This document shows, one piece after another, positions 43,251 to 52,579 of a stretch of 64,000 nt of DNA. The notes below the pieces were generated by a model. The model ran no database searches, was not told the origin of the DNA, and was given only the letters and a program-made list of their open reading frames with translations. The position numbers and the translations under genes were made by a program. Each line of letters opens with the position of its first letter. The stretch's first letter is position 1. Source of the stretch: Microbacterium sp. CPCC 204701 (lineage in GTDB: Bacteria; Actinomycetota; Actinomycetes; Actinomycetales; Microbacteriaceae); contig NZ_RRYE01000003.1 in assembly GCF_004010105.1 (NCBI RefSeq), forward strand, positions 1 to 64,000, in the 5' to 3' direction.

Positions 43251-44195
43251 TCAGGCGCGCGGCCCGCTTGCCGCCGCTTCGACGACTGACCGGACACGGG
43301 ACGGTGCGGCATCCAACAGCGGACGAACCGCCTCGTCGAGTTCTTCGAGCGTCCACTCGCGTTCGCCGTCGATCTGCTCGGCGATCGACCACGTCTTGTA
43401 CAGCTCGACCTTGCCGCCGGCGACGCCGAAGACGTTGCCGGAAGGCATCGGGCACGCGGCATCGGCCAGCCAGATGACGAACGGTGCGACGTTCGCGGGA
43501 GATTTCGAGTCCCACTCCCCCTCGGGCGCTGCGAGGCCGACCGTCTTGGCGGCATGCGGCGTGGAGAGAGTCAGCCGCGTGCGCGCGCCAGGTGCGATCG
43601 CGTAGCTGCGGACGCCATACTTCTCGTTGAGCTCCCGGTCCACGAGCTGCGCGAAGGTCGCGATGCCGGCCTTGGCCGTACCATAGTTCACCTGGCCGAT
43701 GGAGCCGCGCAGGCCGCTCACGCTGGACGTCGAGATCACGACGCGGTCTGCGCCGCGACCGGCTTTCTCCTCCTCGCGCCAGTAGGCGGCAGCGTGGCGC
43801 GTGGGCGCGAAGTGGCCGCGTAGGTTCACCGCGATCACGGCGTCCCACTCCTCGACGCTCATGTTGAACATCATCCGGTCGCGCATGATCCCGGCGTTGT
43901 TGATGAGGACGTGCAGGTCACCGAACTCGGATACCGCTCGGTCGATGAGCGCCTTCGCACCCTCCCAGTCGGAGATGTCGTTGCCGTCCGCCACGGCGCG
44001 GCCGCCCGCGGCGCGGATCTCGTCGACCACGTGGGCCGCGGGGCTGTCTTCGACCGTGGCGCCGTCCAAGCTCGCGCCGAGGTCGTTGACGACGACGCTC
44101 GCGCCGTGTTCGGCCGCGAGGAGAGCGTATTCGCGGCCAATGCCGCGTCCCGCGCCTGTGACGACGACGACGCGCCCGCGGAGCCGGCCGCTCAT
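43251..44195 (-). CDS. Short-chain dehydrogenase/reductase
   Basis: A 314-residue classical SDR. Cofactor motif VTGAGRGIGREYALLAAEHG at 12-31, NNAGIM, the Ser in STSSVSG and the catalytic pair in YGTAK. A C-terminal extension of about 50 residues resembles the peroxisomal multifunctional-enzyme-type 3-hydroxyacyl-CoA dehydrogenases. It oxidises or reduces a hydroxyl/keto intermediate between monooxygenation and ring cleavage, or in a side chain. ATGA overlap with the monooxygenase gene. Confidence 0.88.
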   Translation of the reverse strand: MSGRLRGRVVVVTGAGRGIGREYALLAAEHGASVVVNDLGASLDGATVEDSPAAHVVDEIRAAGGRAVADGNDISDWEGAKALIDRAVSEFGDLHVLINNAGIMRDRMMFNMSVEEWDAVIAVNLRGHFAPTRHAAAYWREEEKAGRGADRVVISTSSVSGLRGSIGQVNYGTAKAGIATFAQLVDRELNEKYGVRSYAIAPGARTRLTLSTPHAAKTVGLAAPEGEWDSKSPANVAPFVIWLADAACPMPSGNVFGVAGGKVELYKTWSIAEQIDGEREWTLEELDEAVRPLLDAAPSRVRSVVEAAASGPRA

Positions 44196-45424
44196 CGGAC
44201 GACCTCGGCCACGAACGAGCGCGGGCCGGTGGTGTAGGGGGCGACCCGTCCGACACCGATCGGGTGTCGGCGGACGCTGGCGATCATCGAAGACTCCATG
44301 AGCCACTCCTTTGCTTGCTGCGAATCCTGGGCTATTGCACGTACGTCGTCCTGTTTTCGTCCGCGTGCCACATCGTCGGGCTCGCCGAGGTCGACGGTGT
44401 TGCGTCTGGACACACGGTGCACCTCCTCGACTGCTGCGCGACGGCGGCGGTCGGCCCACGCATCGAGCGCGCGGTCAAGGTCTGCGCTCTCAGAGGTCAG
44501 TGTGGTGATGAGATCGAACGCGTCGTGGATGCCACTGTTGAGGCCCATGCCACCCGTCGGGCTGTTCGCGTGCGCGGCGTCGCCCACGAGCAGCACACGA
44601 CCGCGCCGCATAGACGCGGCGACCTTCTGATGGATGTAGTAGACCTGGGTCGACACGACCTCGGGCTGGACACCGAGCAGCTCGCTCAAGCGAGAGCCGT
44701 AGTACTCGACCGACCTTGCGGTCGCATCGTCGATGCCGCTCGGGATGGTGAACATGACGCGCCAGAGATCCGGGATGCGCAGAACCATCCCGGCGCCCAC
44801 CGGAGCGTAGACGTAGTTGACGAGATCGAGGTCGGGGACGAGTTCGTTCAAGGATTCCTCGATGCTGAGCAGCAGGCGCCGCGACGGGTACGTCTCACCC
44901 TCGAATGCGATCCCGGCGAGTTCGCGCACGATGCTCGAGGATCCGTCGCCGGCGACGACCCACGATGCGGTCAGCGTCTCGGAGCCGTTGATCTCGAGCT
45001 CTACGTGGTCGTCATGAATGCGCATGCCGGTCACCGCGGATGAGAAGCGGATCTGCGCCTCGGGCCGCGTCTGGACGGCGGCGGCGACGATGTTCGAATA
45101 CTTGTACTGCTCGAGCTGCAGCCGGAACGGCCACGCGGTCTCGTCCGAGATGGCGTTCAAGTCGAAGCGCGCAACGATCCCGGTGCGGAAGTCGCGCAGC
45201 TGGTACATCGGCGCGACCAGCCCTGCCTCGAGCATGTCGTCGACGATTCCGAGGTCAGCCGCGACATCGAGCGACGGTGGATGGAAGGTCGAGGCGCGCC
45301 AGAAGCGACCCAATTGTTCATCCTTCTCGAGAAGCACGACGGAAACACCGCGACGCGCCAGCCCTAGGGCCGTCGTGAGTCCCACCGGTCCTGCTCCGAC
45401 AATCGCAACTTCGACCGTAGTCAT
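44192..45424 (-). CDS. FAD-dependent aromatic monooxygenase (MhpA/PHBH group)
   Basis: About 410 residues. FAD motif VAIVGAGPVGLTTALGLARR at the N-terminus, DG motif VVAGDGSSSIVRELAG, and GDAAHANSPTGGMGLNSGIH, the second FAD motif of flavoprotein aromatic hydroxylases. It would hydroxylate a phenolic ring using NAD(P)H, feeding the HGD-type dioxygenase. The ATG 45424 is used; a TTG 6 nt upstream is closer to the AAGGAG. It is the first gene of its operon and divergent from an IclR gene. Confidence 0.9.
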   Translation of the reverse strand: MTTVEVAIVGAGPVGLTTALGLARRGVSVVLLEKDEQLGRFWRASTFHPPSLDVAADLGIVDDMLEAGLVAPMYQLRDFRTGIVARFDLNAISDETAWPFRLQLEQYKYSNIVAAAVQTRPEAQIRFSSAVTGMRIHDDHVELEINGSETLTASWVVAGDGSSSIVRELAGIAFEGETYPSRRLLLSIEESLNELVPDLDLVNYVYAPVGAGMVLRIPDLWRVMFTIPSGIDDATARSVEYYGSRLSELLGVQPEVVSTQVYYIHQKVAASMRRGRVLLVGDAAHANSPTGGMGLNSGIHDAFDLITTLTSESADLDRALDAWADRRRRAAVEEVHRVSRRNTVDLGEPDDVARGRKQDDVRAIAQDSQQAKEWLMESSMIASVRRHPIGVGRVAPYTTGPRSFVAEVVR

Positions 45425-45695
45425 CGTCAAAGAACTCCTTCACCGCACGGCGATCCCGACCGTTCCGCGCCCGATGCGGGGCGTGCAGGGCCCACGCTAT
45501 GTCTCGACCGGGATTCCGCGAATGGGTGGCGGTGTTGTTCCATGGACCGGGACGCCCAGCGAGCTGTCCACTCGCCGCGACCACTTCTGGACGCCTTCGA
45601 GTGGATGGCCGCGCGCCGATCAGCCGGCACGCGTCGATCCGCAGCGATCGCACGACTCGGTCCGCGGGGATACCATGGCGCCGAAGGGAGATCTC
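45425..45695. promoter_or_regulatory. Divergent promoter region with IclR-type dyads
   Basis: 271 bp between the monooxygenase operon and iclR. 45537-45548 reads GTTCCATGGACC, a near-perfect GTTCC-N2-GGAAC dyad like that at 62108-62119. 45513-45523 reads ATTCCGCGAAT. Both are candidate binding sites for the IclR at 45696. The in-frame extension of iclR across this region is not a real gene. Confidence 0.45.
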
Positions 45696-46457
45696 GTGCC
45701 CGATCCGCAGCTGTATGCCCTGGACTCCGCCGCCAACGCGCTCCGTGTGGTCGGCATGCTGCGCACGCGGCGGACGATTACCGTCACGGAGGTGAGCCAC
45801 GAGCTCGGCGTCGGCAAGTCGACAGCGCATCGGCTCCTCGCCACCCTCGTGTCCGAGGGGTTCGCCCTGCGCGATCCGGTGCATCGCAAGTATCACCCTG
45901 GACGTGCACTCGTCGAGGCGGGACTTTCGGCGCTCGGTGAGTTCACTCGTCCGACGGGTGGGTCGGGACTCGCCGCCTTGGCCGAGCACACGGGCTACAC
46001 GGTGAAGCTCCTCGTGCTCGACGGACCGTTCGCCCGCGTGGTCGAGATCGCCGAGGGCGACGAGCACGGTCGCGTCGGCGGATCCGTCGGTCAGCTTCTC
46101 CCTGCGCACTCGACCGCGGGCGGCAAGGTTCTCCTCAGCCAGGAGAACCGCGAGTCGCTGTGGCGCCGATTCGGCGGGCGCCTCGAGCTGCGTACCGACC
46201 GCACGATCTCGAATTGGGCCGCCCTGCTCACTGAGCTCGACCTCGTTCGCGACCGGGGCTGGGCGACGAACGACGCCGAAGCGACGAGCGGCGTGCGCGG
46301 ACTGGCCGTGCCTGTGCGCGGCCGCGATCAGCAGATCGTTGCGGCACTGGCAGTCGCGGGACCGGTCGAGAAGATGGTGGAGGAAGACCGGATGCAGACC
46401 CTGAGGCATATGTTCGCGACGGCATACGAAATTCAGGTCGACTCCTCGTTCGGCTGA
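45696..46457 (+). CDS. IclR-family transcriptional regulator (monooxygenase operon)
   Basis: About 253 residues. ALDSAANALRVVGML, recognition helix LGVGKSTAHRLLATL, and effector domain PAHSTAGGKVLLSQ. The start is GTG 45696 with AAGGGAG 5 nt upstream; ATG 45675 is an alternative, and the frame running back to 45018 is a shadow of the monooxygenase gene. Likely controls the divergent FAD-monooxygenase operon. Confidence 0.92.
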   Translation: MPDPQLYALDSAANALRVVGMLRTRRTITVTEVSHELGVGKSTAHRLLATLVSEGFALRDPVHRKYHPGRALVEAGLSALGEFTRPTGGSGLAALAEHTGYTVKLLVLDGPFARVVEIAEGDEHGRVGGSVGQLLPAHSTAGGKVLLSQENRESLWRRFGGRLELRTDRTISNWAALLTELDLVRDRGWATNDAEATSGVRGLAVPVRGRDQQIVAALAVAGPVEKMVEEDRMQTLRHMFATAYEIQVDSSFG

Positions 46458-46607
46458 TGGCGGCGACCGCCCTTCCGACGGCATCCATGAGTCGATGACC
46501 GCAGCGATCGGCGCGGCCGTGGACTCCGTCATGGACCCGGAGCTGCGTCGCCCGCTCCCGGGCGAGCGCGGCGCCCTTACCGAACGCCTGCGCGGTGGTC
46601 CCGCGCG

Positions 46608-47426
46608 TCAGCCGGCGCGGCGGTTCGTCGACGCGGATGCCGAGATCGGGTTCGATCGCTCCGCCGTTCCGCCCATCACGCGTCCGAGCTGGCGTGCGAC
46701 GTGCATCAGCTGATCGAGGATCTCAACGTGGCGCGCACGGGTCAGGCGGCCCTCCGGCGCGGCGACCGCCAGGGCGCCGATGATCCATCCGCCCGCGCCC
46801 ACGACGGGGACGGCGATGCCGTTCACGTGTGGCGTGGACTCGCCCTCGGAGAGCGCCCAGCCCCGCTTGCGGATCGCTTGCAACTCGACCGCCAGATAGT
46901 CCCAGTCATCGATCGTGTGGTCGGTCAGGGCAGGGAGCCGGTCGCCGAAGCGATGACGCAGGCTGTCCTCGCCGTGCGGGCTCAGGAGCATCTTTCCGCC
47001 CGCTGTGGCATTCGCAGGCAGAAGCTTCCCCAACGACGAGCCGACGTGCAGTGATCGGACCGTTTCCGCGACATCGAGCACGCGGGCGTATGGTCCGTCC
47101 AGCACCAGGAGCTTCACGGTTTCGCCGATGCTCTCGGCCAAGCGCAACAGCGGCGCCGTTGTCCGCTGCCGGATGTCGAAGTCCCACAACGTGGAGAGGC
47201 CGGCCGACACGGCATTCTGACCTGCGTAGTAGCGGCGACCGGCGGGATCGCGTGTCGCATAGTCCTGCGCCAGCAGCGTCATGAGCAGCCGATGTGCCGT
47301 GGACTTGCTGACGCCGAGTTGGATCGCCGCCTCCGCGAGTGTGATCGAGCCCTTCGCGCCGATCAGTCGCATCAGTCGCAGCACGTTCGCCGCCGAGTCG
47401 AGCGTCGATGTCGCGGTCGTTCGCAT
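46608..47426 (-). CDS. IclR-family transcriptional regulator (third KSTAHRLL type)
   Basis: About 272 residues. TLDSAANVLRLMRLIG, recognition helix LGVSKSTAHRLLMTLL and effector domain ANATAGGKMLLSP. Three consecutive ATG codons follow AAGGAG; the third (47426) has the best spacing. It lies downstream of the NmrA-type gene in the same direction, 42 bp away, and may form an operon with it. The target is not evident. Confidence 0.92.
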   Translation of the reverse strand: MRTTATSTLDSAANVLRLMRLIGAKGSITLAEAAIQLGVSKSTAHRLLMTLLAQDYATRDPAGRRYYAGQNAVSAGLSTLWDFDIRQRTTAPLLRLAESIGETVKLLVLDGPYARVLDVAETVRSLHVGSSLGKLLPANATAGGKMLLSPHGEDSLRHRFGDRLPALTDHTIDDWDYLAVELQAIRKRGWALSEGESTPHVNGIAVPVVGAGGWIIGALAVAAPEGRLTRARHVEILDQLMHVARQLGRVMGGTAERSNPISASASTNRRAG

Positions 47427-47468
47427 CATCATCTCCTTCGATGACTGGCTTTCGGGATATGCCCACGG

Positions 47469-48467
47469 TTACCCGTGCGGAAGGAAGTGGTGCCGGTGCT
47501 CCATCACCCAGCCCCGCACGGTCGTGGGCTCGCGCCCAAGCATGCGACGGGCGAAGTCGTTCAGACTGAGGAACGCACCGTTTCCCTGCTCGTACGCGAT
47601 GAATTCGAGCACGCGCTCGGCGGCATCCGGTCGTCCGCGGCGCCTCGCCAGCTGATCGCGATTGAGTTCGACGAAGGCCTCCGGGCGTGTGTAGGCCGTG
47701 ATCTTCGTCTTGAGCACATCGCTGAAGATCTCGGCCAACTCCTCGGTGGTGAGAAGGTCGTTGCCGTTGTTGACGGTGTAGAACTGGTCGAGATGCCTCG
47801 CGTCCGTTGACGTGAGCAGGTTGGCGGCGATCTCACCCACATCGCGGGGATCGATGAACGGGATGATCCGCTGGGGCAGCACGATGACGCGGTCCGATTT
47901 GACCGTGCGTGCGAGCGGCAGCAGATTGTCGAGGTAGGTCGCGCCGATATTGAGGTAGGTCACCGGAAGGCCGCTCTCGTCGAGAAGGCGCTTGGCGACG
48001 TAGTGCTGCTGCGCGGTGCCCTGATACTCCCGTAACGATTGAGGCACGCGCTCGGGTCGTGACTCAGGCTCGTATCCGACCACGCGCACGAGGTGTGTGA
48101 GCGACCCGTCGGCCCTGAGCGCGGCGATGAGGTTCGCCATCGCCACCGACTCGTCGAAGGGTGACGGCGTCACGACGAAGACGCCCTGGCTGCCTTCGAC
48201 CGCAACGCTGAGCGTCGCGGCATCCATCAAGTCGGCGATCACGACCTCGGACTCGGGGAACGCGACGCTCAGCCCCACCGCTCTGTCCGACGACGTCGTG
48301 ATGAGGCGCAACGCGACATCGGGTGCCGCAAAGCGCAGGTGCTCCGCGAGGGGGCGGCCGATGTGCCCCGCGGCCCCAAAGATGGTGACGGAACGGGGCC
48401 GCTCCTTCGTGCGGGGGTACTCACCGTATCGTTGCGGAGCAGGCAAACCTGGGCCGATTCGCGTCAC
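47469..48467 (-). CDS. NmrA-family NAD(P)-binding protein
   Basis: A 332-residue atypical SDR. VTIFGAAGHIGRPLAEHL is the dinucleotide motif, followed by GVFVVTPSPFDESVAM and a C-terminal GRPDAAERVLEFIAYEQG segment. It resembles NmrA-like reductases or redox sensors without a clear catalytic Tyr-Lys pair. The GTG 48467 has AGGAGG 7 nt upstream; a longer frame to 48623 lacks one and crosses the dyad at 48533. Role unknown. Confidence 0.8.
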   Translation of the reverse strand: MTRIGPGLPAPQRYGEYPRTKERPRSVTIFGAAGHIGRPLAEHLRFAAPDVALRLITTSSDRAVGLSVAFPESEVVIADLMDAATLSVAVEGSQGVFVVTPSPFDESVAMANLIAALRADGSLTHLVRVVGYEPESRPERVPQSLREYQGTAQQHYVAKRLLDESGLPVTYLNIGATYLDNLLPLARTVKSDRVIVLPQRIIPFIDPRDVGEIAANLLTSTDARHLDQFYTVNNGNDLLTTEELAEIFSDVLKTKITAYTRPEAFVELNRDQLARRRGRPDAAERVLEFIAYEQGNGAFLSLNDFARRMLGREPTTVRGWVMEHRHHFLPHG

Positions 48468-48532
48468 CGTGATCCTCCTCGTCCACCCATGGTTCACCGT
48501 ATGCCGTCCAACGGACGCGGGCGCGCGGGCGG

Positions 48533-48547
48533 GCGGAATCGTTCCGC
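48533..48547. promoter_or_regulatory. Palindrome in the nmrA-maoC divergent region
   Basis: GCGGAATCGTTCCGC: perfect 6-bp arms around 3 nt. It lies 66 bp upstream of the NmrA-type gene and 85 bp upstream of the MaoC gene. It carries the same GGAA/TTCC half-sites as the other dyads near IclR genes. Confidence 0.5.
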
Positions 48548-48631
48548 TCCGCGGTACGCGCGTCGGCCGCTGCCGTCCCGCTACGCGGGAAGCGACGCGA
48601 CGGCGTCGGCCGCGGGAATGCATCAGCCATC

Positions 48632-49492
48632 ATGGGATCCATGACCCTTCGCCATGATCTCGTCGGAGTCCCCACGGACCCGCTCCTGCGCGAGTGGACC
48701 GATCGCGAGACGCTGCTGTACGCGCTCGCGGTGGGGGCGGGCGCCGCCGATCCGGCCGCGGAACTCGACTACACGACCGAGAACTCCGCCGGGTTCGTCC
48801 AGCGCGTCGTGCCCACCTTCGCCTGCGGACTCGCCTCGGCCCGCAGCCCACGCTCACTGGGCGACTTCGATACGTCGAAGCTCGTGCACGCCGAGCAGAC
48901 CGTGGTCTTCCACGGGCCGGTGCCGACAGCCGGATCAGCGAAAGCTGTCTCGACGCTGACGCACGTCTACGACAAGGCGAAATCCGCCCTCCTCGTGCAG
49001 GAGAGTGTCGCGACGGATGCTGTGACAGGCGCGCCTCTCGCCACGACGACGGGGACCTTCATGGTGTCCGGCGAGGGCGGTTTCGGCGGCGACCGCGGAC
49101 CGAAGGCGCCGGAGTGGACGCCGCCGGACCGTTCCGCGGATCATCAGGTGGAGTACGCCACCCGGGCTGATCAGCCCTTGTTATACCGACTGACCGGCGA
49201 CCGCAACCCGCTGCATTCGGATCCCGCCGTGGCCCGCCGCGCCGGATTTCCGCGCCCCATCATGCACGGCATGTGCACGTATGGATTCACTTGCCGCGCG
49301 CTGGTGGCAACGGCGGCGGGCGGCGACCCTGACCGGCTGCGCACGATGAGCGCGCGCTTCTCCAAGCCCGCGCTTCCCGGCACGGTGCTCACCGTCGAAG
49401 TCTGGACGCACGGCCACGACGTGTGGTTCCGCACGCTCGACGGCGACGGTGAAGTGGTCCTCGACCGTGGCGTCGCGACGATCGCGGTCTGA
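48632..49492 (+). CDS. MaoC-family enoyl-CoA hydratase (double hot-dog)
   Basis: A 286-residue protein with an N-terminal degenerate hot-dog and a C-terminal MaoC domain carrying RLTGDRNPLHSDPAVARRAG, the Asp-x4-His hydratase-2 motif. PRPIMHGMCTYG follows, as in peroxisomal-type hydratase 2 and ChsH3-like steroid enzymes. It hydrates trans-2-enoyl-CoA to (R)-3-hydroxyacyl-CoA. It converges on the CoA-transferase/thiolase operon and ends at a terminator. ATG 48641 is an alternative start. Confidence 0.9.
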   Translation: MGSMTLRHDLVGVPTDPLLREWTDRETLLYALAVGAGAADPAAELDYTTENSAGFVQRVVPTFACGLASARSPRSLGDFDTSKLVHAEQTVVFHGPVPTAGSAKAVSTLTHVYDKAKSALLVQESVATDAVTGAPLATTTGTFMVSGEGGFGGDRGPKAPEWTPPDRSADHQVEYATRADQPLLYRLTGDRNPLHSDPAVARRAGFPRPIMHGMCTYGFTCRALVATAAGGDPDRLRTMSARFSKPALPGTVLTVEVWTHGHDVWFRTLDGDGEVVLDRGVATIAV

Positions 49493-49504
49493 GCGGGTCA
49501 CACA

Positions 49505-49550
49505 CGCGAGAGACGGTGCGCCGGGCGAATCCGACGCACCGTCTCTCGCG
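49505..49550. terminator. Bidirectional terminator hairpin
   Basis: A 16-bp perfect stem (CGCGAGAGACGGTGCG and its complement) with a 14-nt loop between the convergent maoC and ferredoxin genes. No strong T-run. Confidence 0.8.
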
Positions 49551-49557
49551 GCTGTGG

Positions 49558-49770
49558 TCAGCGGTCTGCGAGCTGCAGGCGCAGCGCCTGCACAGGACAG
49601 GACTCCACCGCCTCGTCGGCGAGGTCGATATCGTCGCTCTGAACGTGGGGCGTGAGCACCTTCACCCGCCCGTCCGCCTGGTCGATTCCGAACATCCCTG
49701 GCGCGACCGACACGCACTGCCGCGTGCTGGCGCACTTCGTCTTGTCGGTGATGATCTCCGCTGTCTCCAC
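49558..49770 (-). CDS. 3Fe-4S ferredoxin
   Basis: A 70-residue small ferredoxin. Cys13 and Cys19 (KCASTRQC) and Cys58 (ESCPV) give the C-x5-C...C-P pattern of P450-partner 3Fe-4S ferredoxins; a usual fourth Cys is missing, as expected for a 3Fe cluster. It is encoded 9 bp behind the P450 at 49780, its likely electron acceptor. Last gene of the operon. Confidence 0.92.
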   Translation of the reverse strand: METAEIITDKTKCASTRQCVSVAPGMFGIDQADGRVKVLTPHVQSDDIDLADEAVESCPVQALRLQLADR

Positions 49771-49779
49771 GAGTCCTCC

Positions 49780-51066
49780 TCATTCAGCGCGGACGTCACC
49801 CGGGGTGAGCGTCACCGGTAGAGCGACGAGGGCGCGCAACACGGTCGGGTGATAGGTCAGCTCGTCCTCGTCAACGGCCATGGTGTACTCGGGGAACCGC
49901 TCGAGCAGCGACGAGATGGCGATCTGCGCCTCGGCGCGGGCGAGCGGTGCGCCCAGGCAGAAGTGGATCCCTTGACCGAACGCGACGTGCCCGGTGGTGT
50001 CACGGGTGATGTCAATGACGTCCGGGTTCTCGAACTTACTCGGGTCGTGGTTTGCCGAACCGATCAGCATCTGCGTGACGGAGCCGGCCGGGATGAGCGT
50101 GTCTGCGATCACGACGTCTTCGAGCGCCACGCGCAGGGTCGACCGCTGTACCGAGCCCTCGAACCGCAAGAACTCCTCGACGGCGTTCTGGATGAGGTCG
50201 GGGTCGGCAAGCAGAAGCGCCCGCTGGTCGGGATGGGAGACGAGCCCGTGCGCGATCGCGCCGATGAGGCCGACGGTCGTCTCGTGCCCGGCGATCAGGA
50301 TCAAGAACGCCATCCCGATGAGTTCGGAGTCGCTGAGGTTGTCGTCGTTCTCGTCGCGTGCGGCGATCATGGCCGACAGGATGTCGTCGCTGGCGGCATC
50401 CGGGTCCGCCGCGATCTCAGCGCGGCGCTTGCCGATGTGCGCGACGAGGTAGTCGTGCAGCGACTTCTGCGCCGCGACCTGCGGCGCCACATCACCCCGG
50501 ACCGGTGCGGTCGTCGACGCGACCGACCACCGGCGGAAGTCGACCTGATCCTCAGCCGGCACTCCGAGGATCTGACAGATCATCGTGATGCTGATGGGGA
50601 ACGCGTACTCCTCGATGAGGTCGGGCGTCGGCTTCTGCGACAACTCATCGAGAAGTCCGTCGACGACTTCCTTGATGCGCGGCCGCAGGGCTTCGATCCT
50701 ACGCGGCGTGAACGCGCGCATCACCAGCCGGCGGAGACGGGTGTGGTCGGGCGGGTCGCTGTTGAGGAGGTGTTTGGACGCGGAGCTCGTGAGGGCGAAC
50801 CCCGCCTTCTTCGCCCCGGCTGCGAGCTCCGGGAACTTCTCATCGATGCGGTCGAGATCCTTCGCGAGCGCCGACTCCTGGAACGCCGCGATGACGTCGT
50901 CGTATCCCGTCACGACATACGCATCCCCGCCGCCAGCGCGCCTGTGCGCGACGACGCGCCCCCGTTCGCGAAGCTGATTGTTGGTGTGCCAGGGGCACTT
51001 GGATGCTTCGATCCCGGCGAGCGACACGTCGACGTCGTCGACGCGCACGGCTTCGTTCGGACTCAT
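49780..51066 (-). CDS. Cytochrome P450 (second, class I)
   Basis: A 428-residue P450. I-helix AGHETT (259-264), heme loop FGQGIHFCLG with ligand Cys370, and the NSDPPDHTRLRRLV block shared with the P450 at 36024. No reductase gene accompanies it; the reductase at 39039 could serve both. It sits 15 bp after an alcohol dehydrogenase gene in an operon with CoA-transferase, thiolase-like and ThDP enzymes, which implies hydroxylation of an aliphatic or side-chain carbon that is then oxidised and CoA-activated. Confidence 0.95.
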   Translation of the reverse strand: MSPNEAVRVDDVDVSLAGIEASKCPWHTNNQLRERGRVVAHRRAGGGDAYVVTGYDDVIAAFQESALAKDLDRIDEKFPELAAGAKKAGFALTSSASKHLLNSDPPDHTRLRRLVMRAFTPRRIEALRPRIKEVVDGLLDELSQKPTPDLIEEYAFPISITMICQILGVPAEDQVDFRRWSVASTTAPVRGDVAPQVAAQKSLHDYLVAHIGKRRAEIAADPDAASDDILSAMIAARDENDDNLSDSELIGMAFLILIAGHETTVGLIGAIAHGLVSHPDQRALLLADPDLIQNAVEEFLRFEGSVQRSTLRVALEDVVIADTLIPAGSVTQMLIGSANHDPSKFENPDVIDITRDTTGHVAFGQGIHFCLGAPLARAEAQIAISSLLERFPEYTMAVDEDELTYHPTVLRALVALPVTLTPGDVRAE

Positions 51067-51081
51067 GTCAACTCCTTCGTT

Positions 51082-52239
51082 TCAGTCGGTGAGTGAGACG
51101 CGGACAGCCGTGCGCAGGCCGATGCCGGCGCGGAGATCGGCGAACGCCTGGTCGATTTGATCAAGCGGACGACGGCCGGTGACCATCGAATCGAGGTCGA
51201 GCAGGCCGTGCTGCCAGAGCCGCACAAGGCGGGGGACATCGCGACGAGGAATACCGTTGCCGAGATAGCAGCCCATCACGCGCTTCTGACCGGCCACGAT
51301 GTCGGCCGTCAGCAGGCCCTCCAGCGGAGTCTTCGACTCGGTGATGCCGAGGATCACGAGGGTTCCCTTCGGCCCGGTCAGCGACGCCGCTGTCGGCAAT
51401 GTGCGGGCGGACGACACGGTGTCGATGACCGATCGGAAGAGCAGCGGTCCGGTGAGCGCTCGGGCCTCGTCTACCGAGACCTGTACCGGGTCCCACGTCG
51501 ACGTCGCGCCCAGGCTCTCCGCAAGCGAGCGGCGGCTCTCGATGGGGTCGATGCCGACAATGGTGGTCGCGCCGGCGATCCGCGCTGCCTGGATGGCCGC
51601 TAGGCCGACGCCGCCGAGTCCGAACACAGCGACCGTGGATCCGGCAGCTACCTCCGCGATGTTGACCACCGCACCGAATCCGGTCTGCACCGAGCACCCG
51701 AGGACCGTCGCGAGATCGAGGGGAAGCTCGTCCGGCACTTTCACGACAGCCTCCTGACGGGCGATCGTGTACTCGACGAAGCCCCCGACGCGCGTGATGC
51801 GCATGACCGGCATCCCGCCACGCGTCATGCGGGTCGAGCCGTCGGCGGCGACGCCGCCGCGGCCGTACTGCCGCTCGCACCAGGCAGTCGCTCCGGAGAA
51901 GCACGCTTCGCAGTCGCCGCACGGGCCGAGCATGCTGACCACGACGTGGTCTCCCGGCGCGAGGTCGGTTACGCCGTCTCCGATCGCGTCCACGATACCT
52001 GCCACCTCGTGCCCCAGGATCGCGTGCGGCACGTTGGACGGGGTGTCCCCGTCGAGAACGTGCAGGTCGGAGTGGCAGACACCGCACCACTCGACGCGGA
52101 CACGCACCTCGCCCGACTGCGGCGGATCGACGACCACGTCGTCGACCAGTTCTAGACTGCCGGAACCCGTGAGCACCGCAGCCCGTGTCATTTCGCGCGG
52201 CCCGTGCTGAGTCGCCACGCCTGCCGTCACCGTTCTCAT
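51082..52239 (-). CDS. Zinc-dependent alcohol dehydrogenase (MDR superfamily)
   Basis: About 385 residues. Catalytic-zinc region WCGVCHSDLHVLDGD and GHEVAG, a four-Cys structural-zinc lobe in GPCGDCEACFSGATAWCE, and the NAD motif AVFGLGGVGLAAIQAARIAG. It oxidises an alcohol such as one formed by the neighbouring P450. The ATG 52239 has GAGG 5 nt upstream; ATG 52191 begins the conserved MTRAAV segment and is also possible. Confidence 0.92.
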   Translation of the reverse strand: MRTVTAGVATQHGPREMTRAAVLTGSGSLELVDDVVVDPPQSGEVRVRVEWCGVCHSDLHVLDGDTPSNVPHAILGHEVAGIVDAIGDGVTDLAPGDHVVVSMLGPCGDCEACFSGATAWCERQYGRGGVAADGSTRMTRGGMPVMRITRVGGFVEYTIARQEAVVKVPDELPLDLATVLGCSVQTGFGAVVNIAEVAAGSTVAVFGLGGVGLAAIQAARIAGATTIVGIDPIESRRSLAESLGATSTWDPVQVSVDEARALTGPLLFRSVIDTVSSARTLPTAASLTGPKGTLVILGITESKTPLEGLLTADIVAGQKRVMGCYLGNGIPRRDVPRLVRLWQHGLLDLDSMVTGRRPLDQIDQAFADLRAGIGLRTAVRVSLTD

Positions 52240-52579
52240 TCGTCCTCGATTCCGCGCTCTGCTTTGAGCCTCTGCGCCGAACATAAGATCCACTCCGACA
52301 CCGACCGCCAACCGAGGAGATTGTTCCGCAGCATGGAACCATCCGCGGCCGGTGCGGGTCTTTGGTTGCGGTCGTTGCGCGCCGTCGATGATGGGGTCAG
52401 GCCTCGTGCCGAGGATGACGTGGTCGAGGTCGGTGTGGCGCGGATGCCGGACGAGGGGAGTTCGTCCAGCGCCGTGAGCGGCGAGTGCCCGGACCGGTCG
52501 GCCCCGGTCGTCTGGATGACCGCGGCTGTGCTCGTCGTCATCACTTCCGCTCGGGTGGCCCCGGACGGCTCAGGGGGCG
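52240..52579. other. Intergenic region between ThDP-enzyme and alcohol-dehydrogenase genes
   Basis: 340 bp without a recognisable gene. 52323-52339 contains GTTCC-N7-GGAAC (arms perfect), 84 bp upstream of the alcohol-dehydrogenase start, which marks a likely internal promoter/operator for the adh-P450-ferredoxin part. The open frames crossing it have no homology that I recognise. Confidence 0.5.

Noticed and set aside
45018-45695. Long N-terminal extension of the IclR frame
   Set aside because: It runs antisense through the flavin monooxygenase gene; a GTG with AAGGGAG at 45696 gives a normal IclR length.
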